Counted from the stretch's first letter, positions 48,701 through 59,047 are shown. The stretch is 64,000 bases of DNA from an uncultured Agromyces sp. (GCA_913053875.1 CAJXGN010000002.1:1-64000), one strand, 5' to 3'. Notes: generated by a model not told the origin, from the sequence alone. Made by a program: numbers and translations.

Positions 48701-50140
48701 TCAGGCGATCGATGCCCAGTCCGGCGTCGCCGCCGCGCCGCGCGCGGTCTCGAACCAGCGCGCGATGCGCAGCAGCACGACGTCGTCGAAGCGGCGCCCG
48801 GCGAGCTGCACGCCGACCGGTCGTCCGTCGGCCGTGAACCCCGCGTTGAGCGAGACCGCGGGCTGGTCGGAGACGTTGTACGGCGCCGTGAACCCGATGT
48901 GGTGCAGCGAGGTCGCCGGATCGTTCGATGGCATCGGCCACTCCGCGGGGAACGCGGCGCCCGGCGAGACGGGCGAGATCACCACGTCGTGGGGCAGGGT
49001 CGCGGCCACGGTGCGCGCCCGAAGCGCCTGCACCTGCTGGAACGCGTCGAGCACCGCCAGCCCATCGGCCCCGCGGGCGCCCTCGGTCCAGTCGAGGATG
49101 AACGGCAGCACGCGCGCGCGTCGCTCCGGAGGCATCCGCTCGAGGTCGAGCAGCGAGCGTGCGCGCAGGAACAGGTCGAGCGCGTCGAGCATCTCGGGCG
49201 TCGCGAACGGCGCGATCTCGGTCACGTCGGCGCCGGCCTCGCCGAAACGCTCGACCGCACCGCGCACCGTCGCGGCGACCTCGGGGTCGACCGGCGCACC
49301 CCACCCGGCGTCGAGGTGCCAGGCGACCCGCAGCCCGCGCAGGTCCTGTCGCGGATCGATGCGCACCGCACCCCAGTCGTGCACCACCGGCACCTGTGTA
49401 TGGTCGCGCGGATCGTCGCCGGTCGCGACCTCGAGGAACAGCGACGCATCGTCGACGGTGCGCGCGAGCGGCCCGATGCACCGCCACAGGTACGGCGGGT
49501 CGACGGGCACGAGCCCGTGCGTCGGCTTGTGTCCGACGAGCCCGAGCCAACTCGCAGGCAGGCGCACCGACCCGCCGATGTCGCTGCCCGAGTGCACGGG
49601 GCCGAGGGATGCCGCTGCGGCGGCGCCCGCACCCCCGCTCGAGCCACCGACCGTCCAGGCCGGGTTCCACGGGCTCCGGGTGACGCCGTGCAGGCTCGAG
49701 ACGCCCGACGACAGCATCCCGAAGTCGGGCATGACGGTCGTGCCGAAGCGCACCGCGCCATCCTCGGCGAGCAGTCGCGCGATCGGCCCGTCGGCGGTCG
49801 CCGGCGGCGCGTCGGCCCACGCCGCGGTGCCCGACGGCTGGGGCGTGCCCGCCGTGGCGACGTTCTCCTTGATCGTGATCGGCACGCCGTCGAGCGGTCC
49901 GAGAGGGGCATCCGCCGCCCACCGCCGCGCACTCGCGGCTGCCGCAGCCCGAGCCTGCTCGGGCACGAGTCGGTAGAACGCATTGAGGCGCGGCTCGAGC
50001 CGCTCCACTCGCGCGAGCACGGCCTCGAGCACGTCGACCGGGTCGAACCGGCGGGCGGCGTACCCGGCGACGAGCTCGGTCGCGGTGCGCAGGGCGAGGT
50101 CGTCGGATGCCCCGATCGGGCGCTCGTCGGAGGCCGTCAT
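48701..50140 (-). CDS. Amidase signature family hydrolase
   Basis: 479 residues. The amidase signature is complete: the catalytic Lys in GVPITIKENVATAGTPQP, the Gly/Ser-rich loop VGGSSGGAGAAAAASLG, and the Ser pair in HSGSDIGGSVRLPASWLGL. The substrate amide is unknown; relatives act on indoleacetamide, aryl amides and similar compounds, and GatA is more distant. No GatB/GatC partner is nearby. It has its own promoter (TAGGCT at 50179-50184) and a GGGAGG ribosome site, so it is probably not part of the glycosidase operon to its right. Confidence 0.9.
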   Translation of the reverse strand: MTASDERPIGASDDLALRTATELVAGYAARRFDPVDVLEAVLARVERLEPRLNAFYRLVPEQARAAAAASARRWAADAPLGPLDGVPITIKENVATAGTPQPSGTAAWADAPPATADGPIARLLAEDGAVRFGTTVMPDFGMLSSGVSSLHGVTRSPWNPAWTVGGSSGGAGAAAAASLGPVHSGSDIGGSVRLPASWLGLVGHKPTHGLVPVDPPYLWRCIGPLARTVDDASLFLEVATGDDPRDHTQVPVVHDWGAVRIDPRQDLRGLRVAWHLDAGWGAPVDPEVAATVRGAVERFGEAGADVTEIAPFATPEMLDALDLFLRARSLLDLERMPPERRARVLPFILDWTEGARGADGLAVLDAFQQVQALRARTVAATLPHDVVISPVSPGAAFPAEWPMPSNDPATSLHHIGFTAPYNVSDQPAVSLNAGFTADGRPVGVQLAGRRFDDVVLLRIARWFETARGAAATPDWASIA

Positions 50141-50178
50141 GCCCGTTCGACCTCCCGTCCCCGCGTGCCGGTGCGATC

Positions 50179-50184
50179 AGCCTA
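50179..50184 (-). promoter_or_regulatory. -10 element upstream of the amidase gene
   Basis: TAGGCT on the minus strand, about 38 bases before the amidase ATG, in the 73-bp gap behind the GH31 gene. GGGAGG follows at the normal ribosome-binding distance, so this transcript has a short leader. Confidence 0.45.
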
Positions 50185-50213
50185 GGGCGCGACGGCCGGG
50201 GCGCGGCCGACGG

Positions 50214-52526
50214 TCACCAGGTCAGCGCCGCCGCTCCCCCGGCCGCGTCGACCGACGCACCGCCCGCGACCCGCAGGCTCCATCCGTCAGGCACGTCGCC
50301 CGTCGCGGTCGCGCGCCCGTCGCCCCACTCGACCGCGAACGTGCCGACCCGGTCCTCGGGTGTTGTGACGGTCACCTCGCGCCGCCCCGGCCCGTCGCCC
50401 GGGTACAGCTCGAGCACGAGCCCGTCGAGGTAGTCGTGGTCGGGCCGGTCGTCGCGTCCGCCGCGGGCGATCACCGCGCCGTCGCGCACGTACAGCGGCA
50501 GTGACAGCATGTCGTGCACCTCGCGCCGCCAGCCGCCGCCGGTCACGCGCTCGCCGGTCAGCAGGTGCGTCCAGCCGCCCGCGGGCAGGTACAGGTCGAC
50601 CTCGCCGCCGGCCGAGAACACGGGTGCGACGAGCAGGTCGTCGCCCAGCAGGTACTGCCGGTCGAGGTGGGTCATCGCGGGGTCGCCGGGGTACGCCAGC
50701 TGCATCGGTCGCATGACGGGGACACCTCGCTCGTGGGCAGCGAGGCCCGCCTGGTACAGCATCGGCATGAGCTCGAGCTTCAGTCGAGTGAAGCGCCGGG
50801 TGACCTCGACGGCCTCGTCGTCGAACGCCCACGGCACCCGGTACGACTCGCTGCCGTGCAGGCGCGAGTGGCTCGAGAGCAGGCCGAATGCGGTCCAGCG
50901 CTTGAACACGCCGGGGTCGGGCGTGCCCTCGAATCCGCCGATGTCGTGGCTCCAGAACCCGAAGCCCGACATGGCGAGCGACAGGCCGCCGCGCAGCGTC
51001 TCGGCCATCGACTCGTACGTCGACGTGCAGTCACCGCCCCAGTGCACGGGCATCCGCTGGCCGCCCGCGGTTGCAGCGCGCGCGAACACGACCGCGTCCC
51101 CCGCGCCGCGCTCCTCCTCGAGCACCGCGAACACGGCCTCGTTGTAGCGCTGCGCGTAGAGGTTGTGCATCGCCTCCGCGTCGCGGCCGTCGGCGTACAC
51201 GACGTCGATCGGGATGCGCTCGCCGAAGTCGGTCTTGAAGCAGTCGACGCCCTGGTCGAGCAGCACGCGCAGCTTGGACTGGAACCAGGCCGAGGCATCC
51301 GGGTTCGTGAAGTCCACGAGCGCCATGCCCGCCTGCCACATGTCCCACTGCCAGACGCTGCCGTCGGGGCGCCGCACGAGGTAGCCGAGCTCCCGCGCCT
51401 CGGCGAACAGCGGCGAGCGCTGGCCGAGGTAGGGGTTGATCCACACGCAGACGCGCAGATCTTTGTCGTGCAGCCGGGCGAGCATGCCCTCGGGGTCGGG
51501 GAAGACGCGGGCATCCCACTCGAAGTCCGACCAGTTGAACTCGCGCATCCAGAAGCAGTCGAAGTGGAACACCGACAGCGGGATGTCGCGCTCGGCCATG
51601 CCGTCGATGAAGCTCGTGACGGTTGCCTCGTCGTAGTCGGTCGTGAAGCTCGTCGACAGCCACAGGCCGTACGACCAGGCCGGCACCTGCGCCGGGCGGC
51701 CGGTGAGTCGCGTGTACCGGTCGAGCACGGTCGTCGGGTCGCCCGCGATCACGTAGTACTGCAGCGCCTCGCCCGACACGGAGAACTGCACCCGCTCGAC
51801 GCTCTCGGTGCCGACCTCGAACGACACGTGGCCGGGGTCGTCGACGAGCACGCCGTACCCTCGATCGGAGACGTAGAACGGCACGTTCTTGTACGCCTGC
51901 TCGCTCGAGGTGCCGCCGTCGGCGTTCCAGATGTCGATCGACTGCCCGTTCTTCACGAGCGGCCCGAATCGCTCGCCGAACCCGTAGACGTGCTCGCCCA
52001 CGCCGAGCGCGAGCTGCTCGTGCAGGTAGGTGGGCGCGTGGTGCCGCTGGCCGTTGCGGCCGGTCTCGTTGATCGGCGCGGGCTCGACGTGCGCGTCGGG
52101 CGCGAGGCGCAGGTAGCCGAGCGACTTGTTGCCGCTCGATGTGAGCGTTCGCCCCTCCGACTCGAACGCGAGCGACCACGGGGCGCCGGCCGTGACGCGG
52201 GCGGTGAGGTCGCCGCTGGTGAGCGCCCCGCCGGTCTCGTCGACGACGACCGTGCCGTGGCCGGGCTCGGCACCGGGCAGGTCGAAGCCGCCGCGCACGT
52301 GCGCGCCGCGGTGGTGCTCGACCCGCACGCCGATGACGCCCGGCAGCGGCGAGGTGAGGGTGACGGTGAGGGTCGGCCGGTTGAGCGTGTCGCCGCGGCG
52401 GTCGATGACCTTGGTGGGCGCGGTGACCTCGAGCGCGTGCTCGCGCGGAGCGATGTCGTACGCCTCCTGCGCGTAGAGCGCGTCGACGCCGGGGCGCAGC
52501 GCCCAGAACCCGTCGGTGAACTTCAT
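50214..52526 (-). CDS. Alpha-xylosidase, GH31 (YicI-like)
   Basis: 770 residues, the YicI length. The nucleophile is Asp433 (CFKTDFGERIP) and the acid/base Asp499 (HWGGDCTSTYESM), 66 residues apart as in E. coli YicI (416 and 482). The segment SVFHFDCFWMREFNWSDFEW is the alpha-xylosidase version of this loop rather than the alpha-glucosidase one. N- and C-terminal beta domains flank the barrel. No signal peptide. It would remove alpha-1,6-xylose from xyloglucan oligosaccharides after fucose and galactose are gone. Its start overlaps the GH42 stop by four bases and it is the last gene of the operon. Confidence 0.92.
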   Translation of the reverse strand: MKFTDGFWALRPGVDALYAQEAYDIAPREHALEVTAPTKVIDRRGDTLNRPTLTVTLTSPLPGVIGVRVEHHRGAHVRGGFDLPGAEPGHGTVVVDETGGALTSGDLTARVTAGAPWSLAFESEGRTLTSSGNKSLGYLRLAPDAHVEPAPINETGRNGQRHHAPTYLHEQLALGVGEHVYGFGERFGPLVKNGQSIDIWNADGGTSSEQAYKNVPFYVSDRGYGVLVDDPGHVSFEVGTESVERVQFSVSGEALQYYVIAGDPTTVLDRYTRLTGRPAQVPAWSYGLWLSTSFTTDYDEATVTSFIDGMAERDIPLSVFHFDCFWMREFNWSDFEWDARVFPDPEGMLARLHDKDLRVCVWINPYLGQRSPLFAEARELGYLVRRPDGSVWQWDMWQAGMALVDFTNPDASAWFQSKLRVLLDQGVDCFKTDFGERIPIDVVYADGRDAEAMHNLYAQRYNEAVFAVLEEERGAGDAVVFARAATAGGQRMPVHWGGDCTSTYESMAETLRGGLSLAMSGFGFWSHDIGGFEGTPDPGVFKRWTAFGLLSSHSRLHGSESYRVPWAFDDEAVEVTRRFTRLKLELMPMLYQAGLAAHERGVPVMRPMQLAYPGDPAMTHLDRQYLLGDDLLVAPVFSAGGEVDLYLPAGGWTHLLTGERVTGGGWRREVHDMLSLPLYVRDGAVIARGGRDDRPDHDYLDGLVLELYPGDGPGRREVTVTTPEDRVGTFAVEWGDGRATATGDVPDGWSLRVAGGASVDAAGGAAALTW

Positions 52527-54574
52527 CGGGGGTCCTCCTCGATCACGCGCACGGCGCCGGCGGGCACGACGAGTCGTCCCTCGGTCGCGGTGCCGTCGGT
52601 CAGGTCGCGGCCGTTCGCCGCGACGGTGCGGTCGGATGCCGCGTGGTTGATGGCGAACAGGAACGAGCGCCCGTCGTCGTGGACGCGCCGCACCACCTCC
52701 ATGCCGGGGCCGTCGACGGTGGCGACCGCGGTCACCCCGGTGTACGCGGCGAAGGCACGAACGAGCGCCACGAGTCCGGGGTGGTCGAGCCGGGTGGCCA
52801 GGTAGGTCGCACTCCCCGCGCCGGTCGCGCGCCGGGTCACGGCGGGCGTGCCCGCGAGGTCGCCCTCGGCGAGCCGGGCCAGCACCTCGGTGCCGTCGGA
52901 CACCTCGACGCGTTCGCTCCACAGCGACCCGGTCGACCCGTCGTCGAGTGCGACCGTGTCGCCCGCGAACAGCGGGAAGAACTCGTCGACTCGCACGCCG
53001 AGGAGGTCGCAGAACGCACCCGGGTAGCCGCCCGCGCGCACGCGGTTCGTCTCGTCGACGATGCCCGACAGGTACGTGACGAGCACGTGGCCGCCCGAGG
53101 CGGCGAAGTCGCGCACGGCGTCGGCCGTGGCATCCGTCGCCAGAAACAGGGTCGGCACGACGAGCGCCCGGTACCCGTCGAGCGCGTCACCCGGCCGGAG
53201 CACGTCGACGGCGATGCCGAGCTCGGTCAGCGCGCGGTGCACGGCCCGCGGCAGGTCGACCGCGGTGACCAGCGAGCTGGGCTTCGGCCCGCTCGCCCAC
53301 GCGGCGGCCGCATCGTGGTCGAGCAGCATCGCGACCTGCGCGCGCTCGACGCGCGAGCCGACCACGGGGGCGAGCGCCCGCAGCGTGGCGCCGAGCGCCA
53401 CGACGTCGCGGTACACCTGCGAGTCGGCGCCGGCGTGCGGCACCATCGCCGAGTGGAACTGCTCCGACCCGGCGGTCGACTGCCGCCACTGGAAGAACAT
53501 GGCCCCGTCGGCGCCGCGCGCGATGTGGGCGAGGGTGTTGCGGGCCATCTCGCCGGGGGCCTTCGCCCGGTTCACGGGCTGCCAGTTGACCGCCGCGGTC
53601 GAGTGCTCGATGAGCAGCCAGGGGCGGCCGCCCGCCATGCCGCGCGACCGGTCGGCGCAGAACGCGAGGTCGGCCTCGCGGTGCGGGTCGGCGCCGATCG
53701 TGTAGTGGTCGTTGGCGACGAGGTCCACCTCCTCCGCCCAGCGCGCGTAGTCGGCCACGCCGGGGTTCGCCTGCACCATGAAGTTCGTCGTCACCGGAAT
53801 CGCGGGCGTCACCTCGCGCAGCACCGCGCGCTCGGCAAGGTAGTGCCCGAGCAGCGCGTCGGAGGTGAACCGCTCGAAGTCGAGCAGCAGCCCCGGGTTG
53901 TGCTGGGTGCGGTTGTGCCGCGGCAGCTCGACCTGCGCGAACGACGTGTAGCGGTGCCCCCAGAACGCGCTCCCCCAGGCATCGTTCATCGCGGCGACCT
54001 CGCCGTACTTCGCCGTGAGCCACTCGCGCCAGGCCACCGCGGTCTCCTCGCCGTAGCAGCGGCCGTTCTCGTTGCCGAGCTCGTTGCTCACGTGCCACAT
54101 GCGAAGGGCCGGGTGGTCGCCGTAGCGTTCGGCCAGCGCGCGCACCATCCGCAGGGCATACCGTCGGAACGTCGCCGAACTGGGCGACCACGCCAGCCGC
54201 CCGCCCTGCGCGGTGCGCCGGCCCTCGGCGTCGACGGTCGCGATCTCCGGATGCGCCTGCAGCAGCCAGGTCGGCGGTGCAGCGGTCGGCGTGGCGAGGT
54301 TCACGCCGATGCCGCCGTCGTGCAGCAGGTCCATGATGCGGTCGAGCCAGCCCCAGTCGAACTCGCCGTCGGCCACCTCGACGAGCCCCCAGCTGAACAC
54401 CCCCAGGTTCACGAGGTTCACCCCGGCCCGCTGCATCAGCGCGACGTCCTCGGCCCACACCGCCTCGGGCCACTGCTCGGGGCTGTAGTCGCCGCCGTAG
54501 GCGAGGCCGTCGGCGAGCCACGGGAACGCCGTGTGCTCGGCCAGGTCGGCGGAGTGGGAGGTGAAGCTGGTCAT
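52523..54574 (-). CDS. Beta-galactosidase, GH42
   Basis: 683 residues from the ATG at 54572-54574. The GH42 pattern is clear: LAYGGDYSPEQWPEAVWAED at the start, acid/base Glu165 in WHVSNELGNENGRCY, and nucleophile Glu323 in WLLIEHSTAAVNWQPVN. A beta-galactosidase trimerisation domain (about 400-610) and a small C-terminal beta domain follow. No signal peptide, so it acts on imported oligosaccharides. It sits between the GH95 fucosidase and GH31 alpha-xylosidase, matching the order Fuc-Gal-Xyl in xyloglucan side chains. Beta-galactosides or alpha-L-arabinopyranosides are both possible for the family. Confidence 0.92.
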   Translation of the reverse strand: MTSFTSHSADLAEHTAFPWLADGLAYGGDYSPEQWPEAVWAEDVALMQRAGVNLVNLGVFSWGLVEVADGEFDWGWLDRIMDLLHDGGIGVNLATPTAAPPTWLLQAHPEIATVDAEGRRTAQGGRLAWSPSSATFRRYALRMVRALAERYGDHPALRMWHVSNELGNENGRCYGEETAVAWREWLTAKYGEVAAMNDAWGSAFWGHRYTSFAQVELPRHNRTQHNPGLLLDFERFTSDALLGHYLAERAVLREVTPAIPVTTNFMVQANPGVADYARWAEEVDLVANDHYTIGADPHREADLAFCADRSRGMAGGRPWLLIEHSTAAVNWQPVNRAKAPGEMARNTLAHIARGADGAMFFQWRQSTAGSEQFHSAMVPHAGADSQVYRDVVALGATLRALAPVVGSRVERAQVAMLLDHDAAAAWASGPKPSSLVTAVDLPRAVHRALTELGIAVDVLRPGDALDGYRALVVPTLFLATDATADAVRDFAASGGHVLVTYLSGIVDETNRVRAGGYPGAFCDLLGVRVDEFFPLFAGDTVALDDGSTGSLWSERVEVSDGTEVLARLAEGDLAGTPAVTRRATGAGSATYLATRLDHPGLVALVRAFAAYTGVTAVATVDGPGMEVVRRVHDDGRSFLFAINHAASDRTVAANGRDLTDGTATEGRLVVPAGAVRVIEEDPR

Positions 54575-54660
54575 CGGGGTCTTTCTCGTGGGAGCGGGTG
54601 CCGGGTGCGGGTGCCGGGGCGCGGCGGCCGCGAGCGGCGGGGAACGTCGGTGCGGCGGGG

Positions 54661-57114
54661 TCAGGGCGGGGCGGATGCCGCGGAGCCCACGCGCGTCCGC
54701 TCGGGCGCGAACGTCGCGCCGCCGAACGCGGTCGCCTCGAGGCGCACGGCCTCGCCGTCGCGCAGTCGTACGCTGCGCGAGATGCCCCGGTGGCGGATGA
54801 CGCGGATGCCCGCCGCACCGCGGTGGGCGCGGACGGTCGCGCGCACGAGCTCGCCGTGCGCCCAGTCGACGTCGACCTCGATGCCGGGTCGCGCGACCAC
54901 GCCGCGGACACTGCCGTGGGTGAGCGCCGGCGGCGGGGCGGGCAGCAGCTCGATGCATCCGTCGTGGCTCTGCACCAGCGCCTCGAGCACGCCGGCGACC
55001 GCGCCGAGGTTGCCGTCGATCTGGAATGGCGGGTGCGCGGCGAGGAGGTTCGGGTAGAGCCCGCCCGCCCACTCGCCGGTCACGTCGTCGGCGGGGCGCA
55101 GCAGCAGCTCGAGCAGGTCGCCGACCTTGTCGCCGCGGCCGAGTCGCGCCCAGAGCGCGAGCTTCCAGGCGAGCGACCAGCCGGTCGACTCGTCGCCGCG
55201 ACGCTCGAGCGTGGCCGCGGCCGCGGCACGGTGGGCGTCGTCCCACCCGCCCGCGCCCGGGTAGAGGCCGTACAGGTGGCTCACGTGCCGGTGGTGCGGA
55301 TCCTCCTCGGTGCGCGGCTCCGACCACTCTCGCAGGCGACCCCCGTCGTCGATCGCGGGGGCGTCGGGCAGCACGGCGAGCCGGTCGCGCGCGTCGACGG
55401 CGACCGGGTCGTCGCCGAGGCCGAGCCGGTCGGCCGCGGCCACCACGATCTCGAAGAGGTCGCGGAGCAGCGCGAGGTCCATGGCCGACGCGCGGTCGAG
55501 CGCCGCGGGCGCGCCGTCGGCGGCGAGGTACGCGTTCTCGGGCGAGGTCGAGGGTGCCGTCGACCAGTCGCCGCGCGCGTCGCGGTGGTGCCAGTGCAGC
55601 GCGAACTCGGCGGCGCCCCGGATCGCGGGCCACGACTCCGCGAGCTCGGCATCGGATGCCGCCCCGAAGGCGACCGGCTCCCAGAGATGCCGTGCGAGCC
55701 AGGCGCCGCCCATCGGCCAAGCGGCCCAGCGCGGGTCCGCGCCGCCGCGACCGGCTGGGGCCGCGAAGCCCCACGCGTCCGTGTTGTGGTGCACGGTCCA
55801 GCCCGGCGCGTCGTAGAGCCGGCGCGTGGCGGCGACGGCGTGCTCCGCGAGGGCACGCACGAATTCGCGCAGCGGGGCGGCGGTCTCGGGCAGTGCCGCG
55901 GTGAACGAGGCCCAGTGGTTCATCTCGGTGTTGATGTTGACCGTGTAGTTCGAGCTCCACGGCGGACGCATCTCGGCGTTCCAGATGCCCTGCAGGTTGG
56001 GCGGCAGCCCGCCGGGCCGAGCGCTCGACCAGAGCAGGTACCGCCCGTAGTCGACGACGAGCGCGGCGAGCGCGGGGTCGTGGGCGAGGGCGCCCTCGGG
56101 AGCGGATGCGGCGGCGCGCAGCCGTGCGTCGGTGGCGGGTTCGCCCGCGGGCTCGTCGCCGAGGTCGATGCGCACGCGCTCCATCGCGGCACGGTGCTCG
56201 GCCTCGTGCCGATCGCGCAGGGCGTCGAGGCCGTGGGCTGCGGCCCGGTCGATGCGGGCGCGGGCGCGATCGGCGGCGGATGCCGCGTCGCCGGCGGGCG
56301 CACGGCCGGGCGCCGTGTACGTGGTCTCGGTCGCGACGAGCCAGGCGACCCGGTGCCCGGCGTCGATGCGGCGGGTGACGAGGGCCCCCTCGAGCGCGGC
56401 GCCGGGAGCGTCGTCCCACTCGGCGGCGGGCAGGTCGGGCTCGTGGCCGGGAGCGACGTCGGACGGCATGCGGAGGAGCAGCGCCTGCTCGTCGCCCCGC
56501 TCGAGCCCTTCGAGCACCCGCAACTGCGAGTCGAGGGCGACCGAAGTGGTGGCGAGGAGCGCCGGGTCGGCCCCGTCGACGACGATGACGAGCACCCCGT
56601 CGACGCCGGACGCGAACGACGACACGGTGAGCGCGCCCGCACGCACCGCGTGCACGCCGGACGGCAGGTCGAGCAGGCGCCGGTACGGTGCGCTGCCGGC
56701 GAGGGCGGGCTCCGCGCCGGAGGCATCCGCCCCCGACGCCCCCACGCCCGCCGTGCCGGCCGCCGAGCCCCCCGGCCCCGTCGCATCCGCCCCGCCGATC
56801 TCGAGCACGAGGTCCGCGAACGGCAGGAAGGCCTGCGAATAGCGCGACTGCAGCCCGCGCACGGCCGCCTCGGCGGCGCGCACGTCGCCGTCGGCGATCG
56901 CTGCTCGCGACCGGGCGAGCGCGTCGGCCGCCGTGGCCGCGTCGGGCGCGTCGCGCAGTTCGCTGGCTGGCGACCCCGACCAGGCGGTGCCGTCGTTCAG
57001 GTGGAACGTCATGCGCGGCAGCGCGCCGTCGACCATCGCGCCCAGGCGCCCGTTGCCGAGCGGCAGGCACTCCACCCACCGCTCGGCCGGTGCGTCGTAG
57101 CGCAGCTCACCCAT
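54661..57114 (-). CDS. Alpha-L-fucosidase / alpha-L-galactosidase, GH95
   Basis: 817 residues, full length for GH95. The N-terminal beta domain begins APAERWVECLPLGNGRLGAM and has FHLNDGTAWSGSP. The (alpha/alpha)6 barrel includes LQGIWNAEMRPPWSSNYTVN and NINTEMNHWASF, which holds the Asn residues that activate water in GH95, plus HRHVSHLYGLYPG and FQIDGNLGAVAGVLEALVQS. An Ala/Gly-rich insertion (about 108-131) is unusual. No signal peptide. The family inverts alpha-1,2-L-fucosides, the linkage found on galactose in xyloglucan. It is the fourth gene of the operon behind a complete ABC importer. Confidence 0.92.
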   Translation of the reverse strand: MGELRYDAPAERWVECLPLGNGRLGAMVDGALPRMTFHLNDGTAWSGSPASELRDAPDAATAADALARSRAAIADGDVRAAEAAVRGLQSRYSQAFLPFADLVLEIGGADATGPGGSAAGTAGVGASGADASGAEPALAGSAPYRRLLDLPSGVHAVRAGALTVSSFASGVDGVLVIVVDGADPALLATTSVALDSQLRVLEGLERGDEQALLLRMPSDVAPGHEPDLPAAEWDDAPGAALEGALVTRRIDAGHRVAWLVATETTYTAPGRAPAGDAASAADRARARIDRAAAHGLDALRDRHEAEHRAAMERVRIDLGDEPAGEPATDARLRAAASAPEGALAHDPALAALVVDYGRYLLWSSARPGGLPPNLQGIWNAEMRPPWSSNYTVNINTEMNHWASFTAALPETAAPLREFVRALAEHAVAATRRLYDAPGWTVHHNTDAWGFAAPAGRGGADPRWAAWPMGGAWLARHLWEPVAFGAASDAELAESWPAIRGAAEFALHWHHRDARGDWSTAPSTSPENAYLAADGAPAALDRASAMDLALLRDLFEIVVAAADRLGLGDDPVAVDARDRLAVLPDAPAIDDGGRLREWSEPRTEEDPHHRHVSHLYGLYPGAGGWDDAHRAAAAATLERRGDESTGWSLAWKLALWARLGRGDKVGDLLELLLRPADDVTGEWAGGLYPNLLAAHPPFQIDGNLGAVAGVLEALVQSHDGCIELLPAPPPALTHGSVRGVVARPGIEVDVDWAHGELVRATVRAHRGAAGIRVIRHRGISRSVRLRDGEAVRLEATAFGGATFAPERTRVGSAASAPP

Positions 57115-57129
57115 CGTGTTCCCCCGAGC

Positions 57130-58098
57130 TCAGCCGCGCACGCCGCCGGCCGTGAGGCCCGACTTCCAGTAGCGCTGGAGCGAGAGGAACACGATCGCGA
57201 TCGGGATGACCGAGACCAGGGAGCCGACGACGGTCAGCACCTGCAGGCCCGGGATGGTGATCGACGCCTGGCTCCAGCCGGTGAGGCCGACCGTGAGCGG
57301 CATGAGCTCCTGGTCGGTGAGCACCAGCAGCGGCAGCAGGTAGCTGTTCCAGCTGCCGAGGAACGCGAACAGCAGCACCGTCACCAGGCCGGTCGACATG
57401 AGGCGCAGGCCCATGCCGGCGAAGATGCGGAACTCGCCCGCACCGTCGAGCCGGGCCGCCTCGATCAGCTCGATCGGCACCGACGACTGCGCGTAGATGA
57501 ACGACAGCAGCACGCCGAACGGAAACACCAGGGCCGGCAGCAGGATGCCCCAGTACGTGTTGTTCAGGCCGAGGTTCACGAGCAGCACGTAGGTCGGCTG
57601 CGCGATCACGGTGCCCGGGATGAGCATGCTGCCGAGCACGATGCCGATGAGCACGTTGCGGCCGCGGAATCGGTACACGGCGAGCGCGTACCCGGTCAGC
57701 GCGCAGACGAACGCCGTCAGGGCCGAGCCGATGACCGAGTAGATCACCGAGTTGAACGCCCAGCGCCAGTAGATGCCGTCGTCGTAGGTGCTGAGCGCGA
57801 CCAGGTTGTCCCAGAGGTGGAAGTCGGCGAACGCGAATCCGGGCGTGGAGAACAGGTCGCCGGTCGACTTGGTCGACGCGACGACGAGCCAGAGCACGGG
57901 CACGAGGAAGTACGCGGTCGGGATGAGCAGGGCGGCGGTCGTGATGACCATGCCGACGCGGCTCACGCGGTCGCCGTTCACGAACGTGGTGGCGCCGCGC
58001 GGGCGCTTCGGCGGCTTCGGTGCGCGAGGTGCGGCGCCCGGCTCGGGGGCATCCGGCATCGTCGTCGCCGCGGTCACGGAGAGGGTGTCAGAGGCCAT
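57130..58098 (-). CDS. Carbohydrate ABC transporter permease, MalG type
   Basis: 322 residues. A long Pro/Arg-rich cytoplasmic N-terminus (about 45 residues) precedes six membrane helices. The EAA loop reads IEAARLDGAGEFRIFAG. Its 5' end overlaps the MalF-type gene by 11 bases. It serves the importer of the GH95-GH42-GH31 operon. Confidence 0.9.
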   Translation of the reverse strand: MASDTLSVTAATTMPDAPEPGAAPRAPKPPKRPRGATTFVNGDRVSRVGMVITTAALLIPTAYFLVPVLWLVVASTKSTGDLFSTPGFAFADFHLWDNLVALSTYDDGIYWRWAFNSVIYSVIGSALTAFVCALTGYALAVYRFRGRNVLIGIVLGSMLIPGTVIAQPTYVLLVNLGLNNTYWGILLPALVFPFGVLLSFIYAQSSVPIELIEAARLDGAGEFRIFAGMGLRLMSTGLVTVLLFAFLGSWNSYLLPLLVLTDQELMPLTVGLTGWSQASITIPGLQVLTVVGSLVSVIPIAIVFLSLQRYWKSGLTAGGVRG

Positions 58099-59047
58099 CG
58101 CTCGCTCGCTTCGTGGTGCGGTTGTTCAGGCGCAGGACGACGACCGAGACGATCAGCGTGGCGACGCCCAGGATGACGGCCATCGCCGATGCGAGGTTCG
58201 GGTCCTTGCCGAGGGTGGATGCCGCGTAGATCGCCATGTTCGGCGTGTAGTCGCTGGAGATGTTCGCGGTGACGTTCTTCAGCACCTGCGGCTCGTTGAA
58301 CAGCTGGAGCGTGCCGATGATCGACGAGAGCGTCGTGAGCAGCACGGCGGGCGCGATCATGGGCAGCTTGATGCCGACCGCGATGCGCAGGTCGCTCGCG
58401 CCGTCGATGCGCGCGGCCTCGTAGATCTCGCGCGGGATCGCCTGCAGCGCGGCGAACATGATGATCATGTTGATGCCGGTGTACGACCAGATGCTGACGT
58501 TGGCGATCGACCAGAGCACGGTGCCCGGTGCGAGGAGGTTCGCGTCGACGCCGATGCTCGACAGCGCCTGGATGAGCGGGCTCACCGAGGGCTGGTAGAG
58601 GAACCCCCAGAGGAGCGCCGCGATCACCCCGGGCACCGCGTACGGCAGGAACGCCGCGAACTGGAAGAACCGGCGGCCGCGCACGAGCGCGCTGTCGAAG
58701 AGGAGCGCGAGGGTCGCGGCGATGAACATCATCACCGGCACCTGCACGAGGCCGTAGAGCGCGACCCGGCCGAAGCTCACCAGGAAGTCCTGGTCGGAGA
58801 GCGCTCGCGCGAAGTTGTCGAGGCCGACGAACGCGGTGGTCGTGCCGCCGAAGCCGAGGCCGCTCGACTGCTGCGAGAACAGGCTGTTCCAGACCGCCAC
58901 GATGATCGGCGAGACGAGGAACACCAGGAACAGCAGCACGAACGGTGCGACGAAGAGGTAGGGCACCCAGGGCTTCCCGGCGCCGGTGAAGCGGCGCCGG
59001 GAAGCCGTGGGACGAGCAGTGACTGCGGTCATGGAGCCGCTCGTCAC
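58088..59047 (-). CDS. Carbohydrate ABC transporter permease, MalF type
   Basis: 319 residues, six membrane helices after a short basic tail. The EAA loop reads YEAARIDGASDLRIAVG. The ATG overlaps the lipoprotein stop by four bases. It forms the channel with the MalG-type protein; the ATPase must come from elsewhere. Confidence 0.9.
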   Translation of the reverse strand: MTSGSMTAVTARPTASRRRFTGAGKPWVPYLFVAPFVLLFLVFLVSPIIVAVWNSLFSQQSSGLGFGGTTTAFVGLDNFARALSDQDFLVSFGRVALYGLVQVPVMMFIAATLALLFDSALVRGRRFFQFAAFLPYAVPGVIAALLWGFLYQPSVSPLIQALSSIGVDANLLAPGTVLWSIANVSIWSYTGINMIIMFAALQAIPREIYEAARIDGASDLRIAVGIKLPMIAPAVLLTTLSSIIGTLQLFNEPQVLKNVTANISSDYTPNMAIYAASTLGKDPNLASAMAVILGVATLIVSVVVLRLNNRTTKRASDGL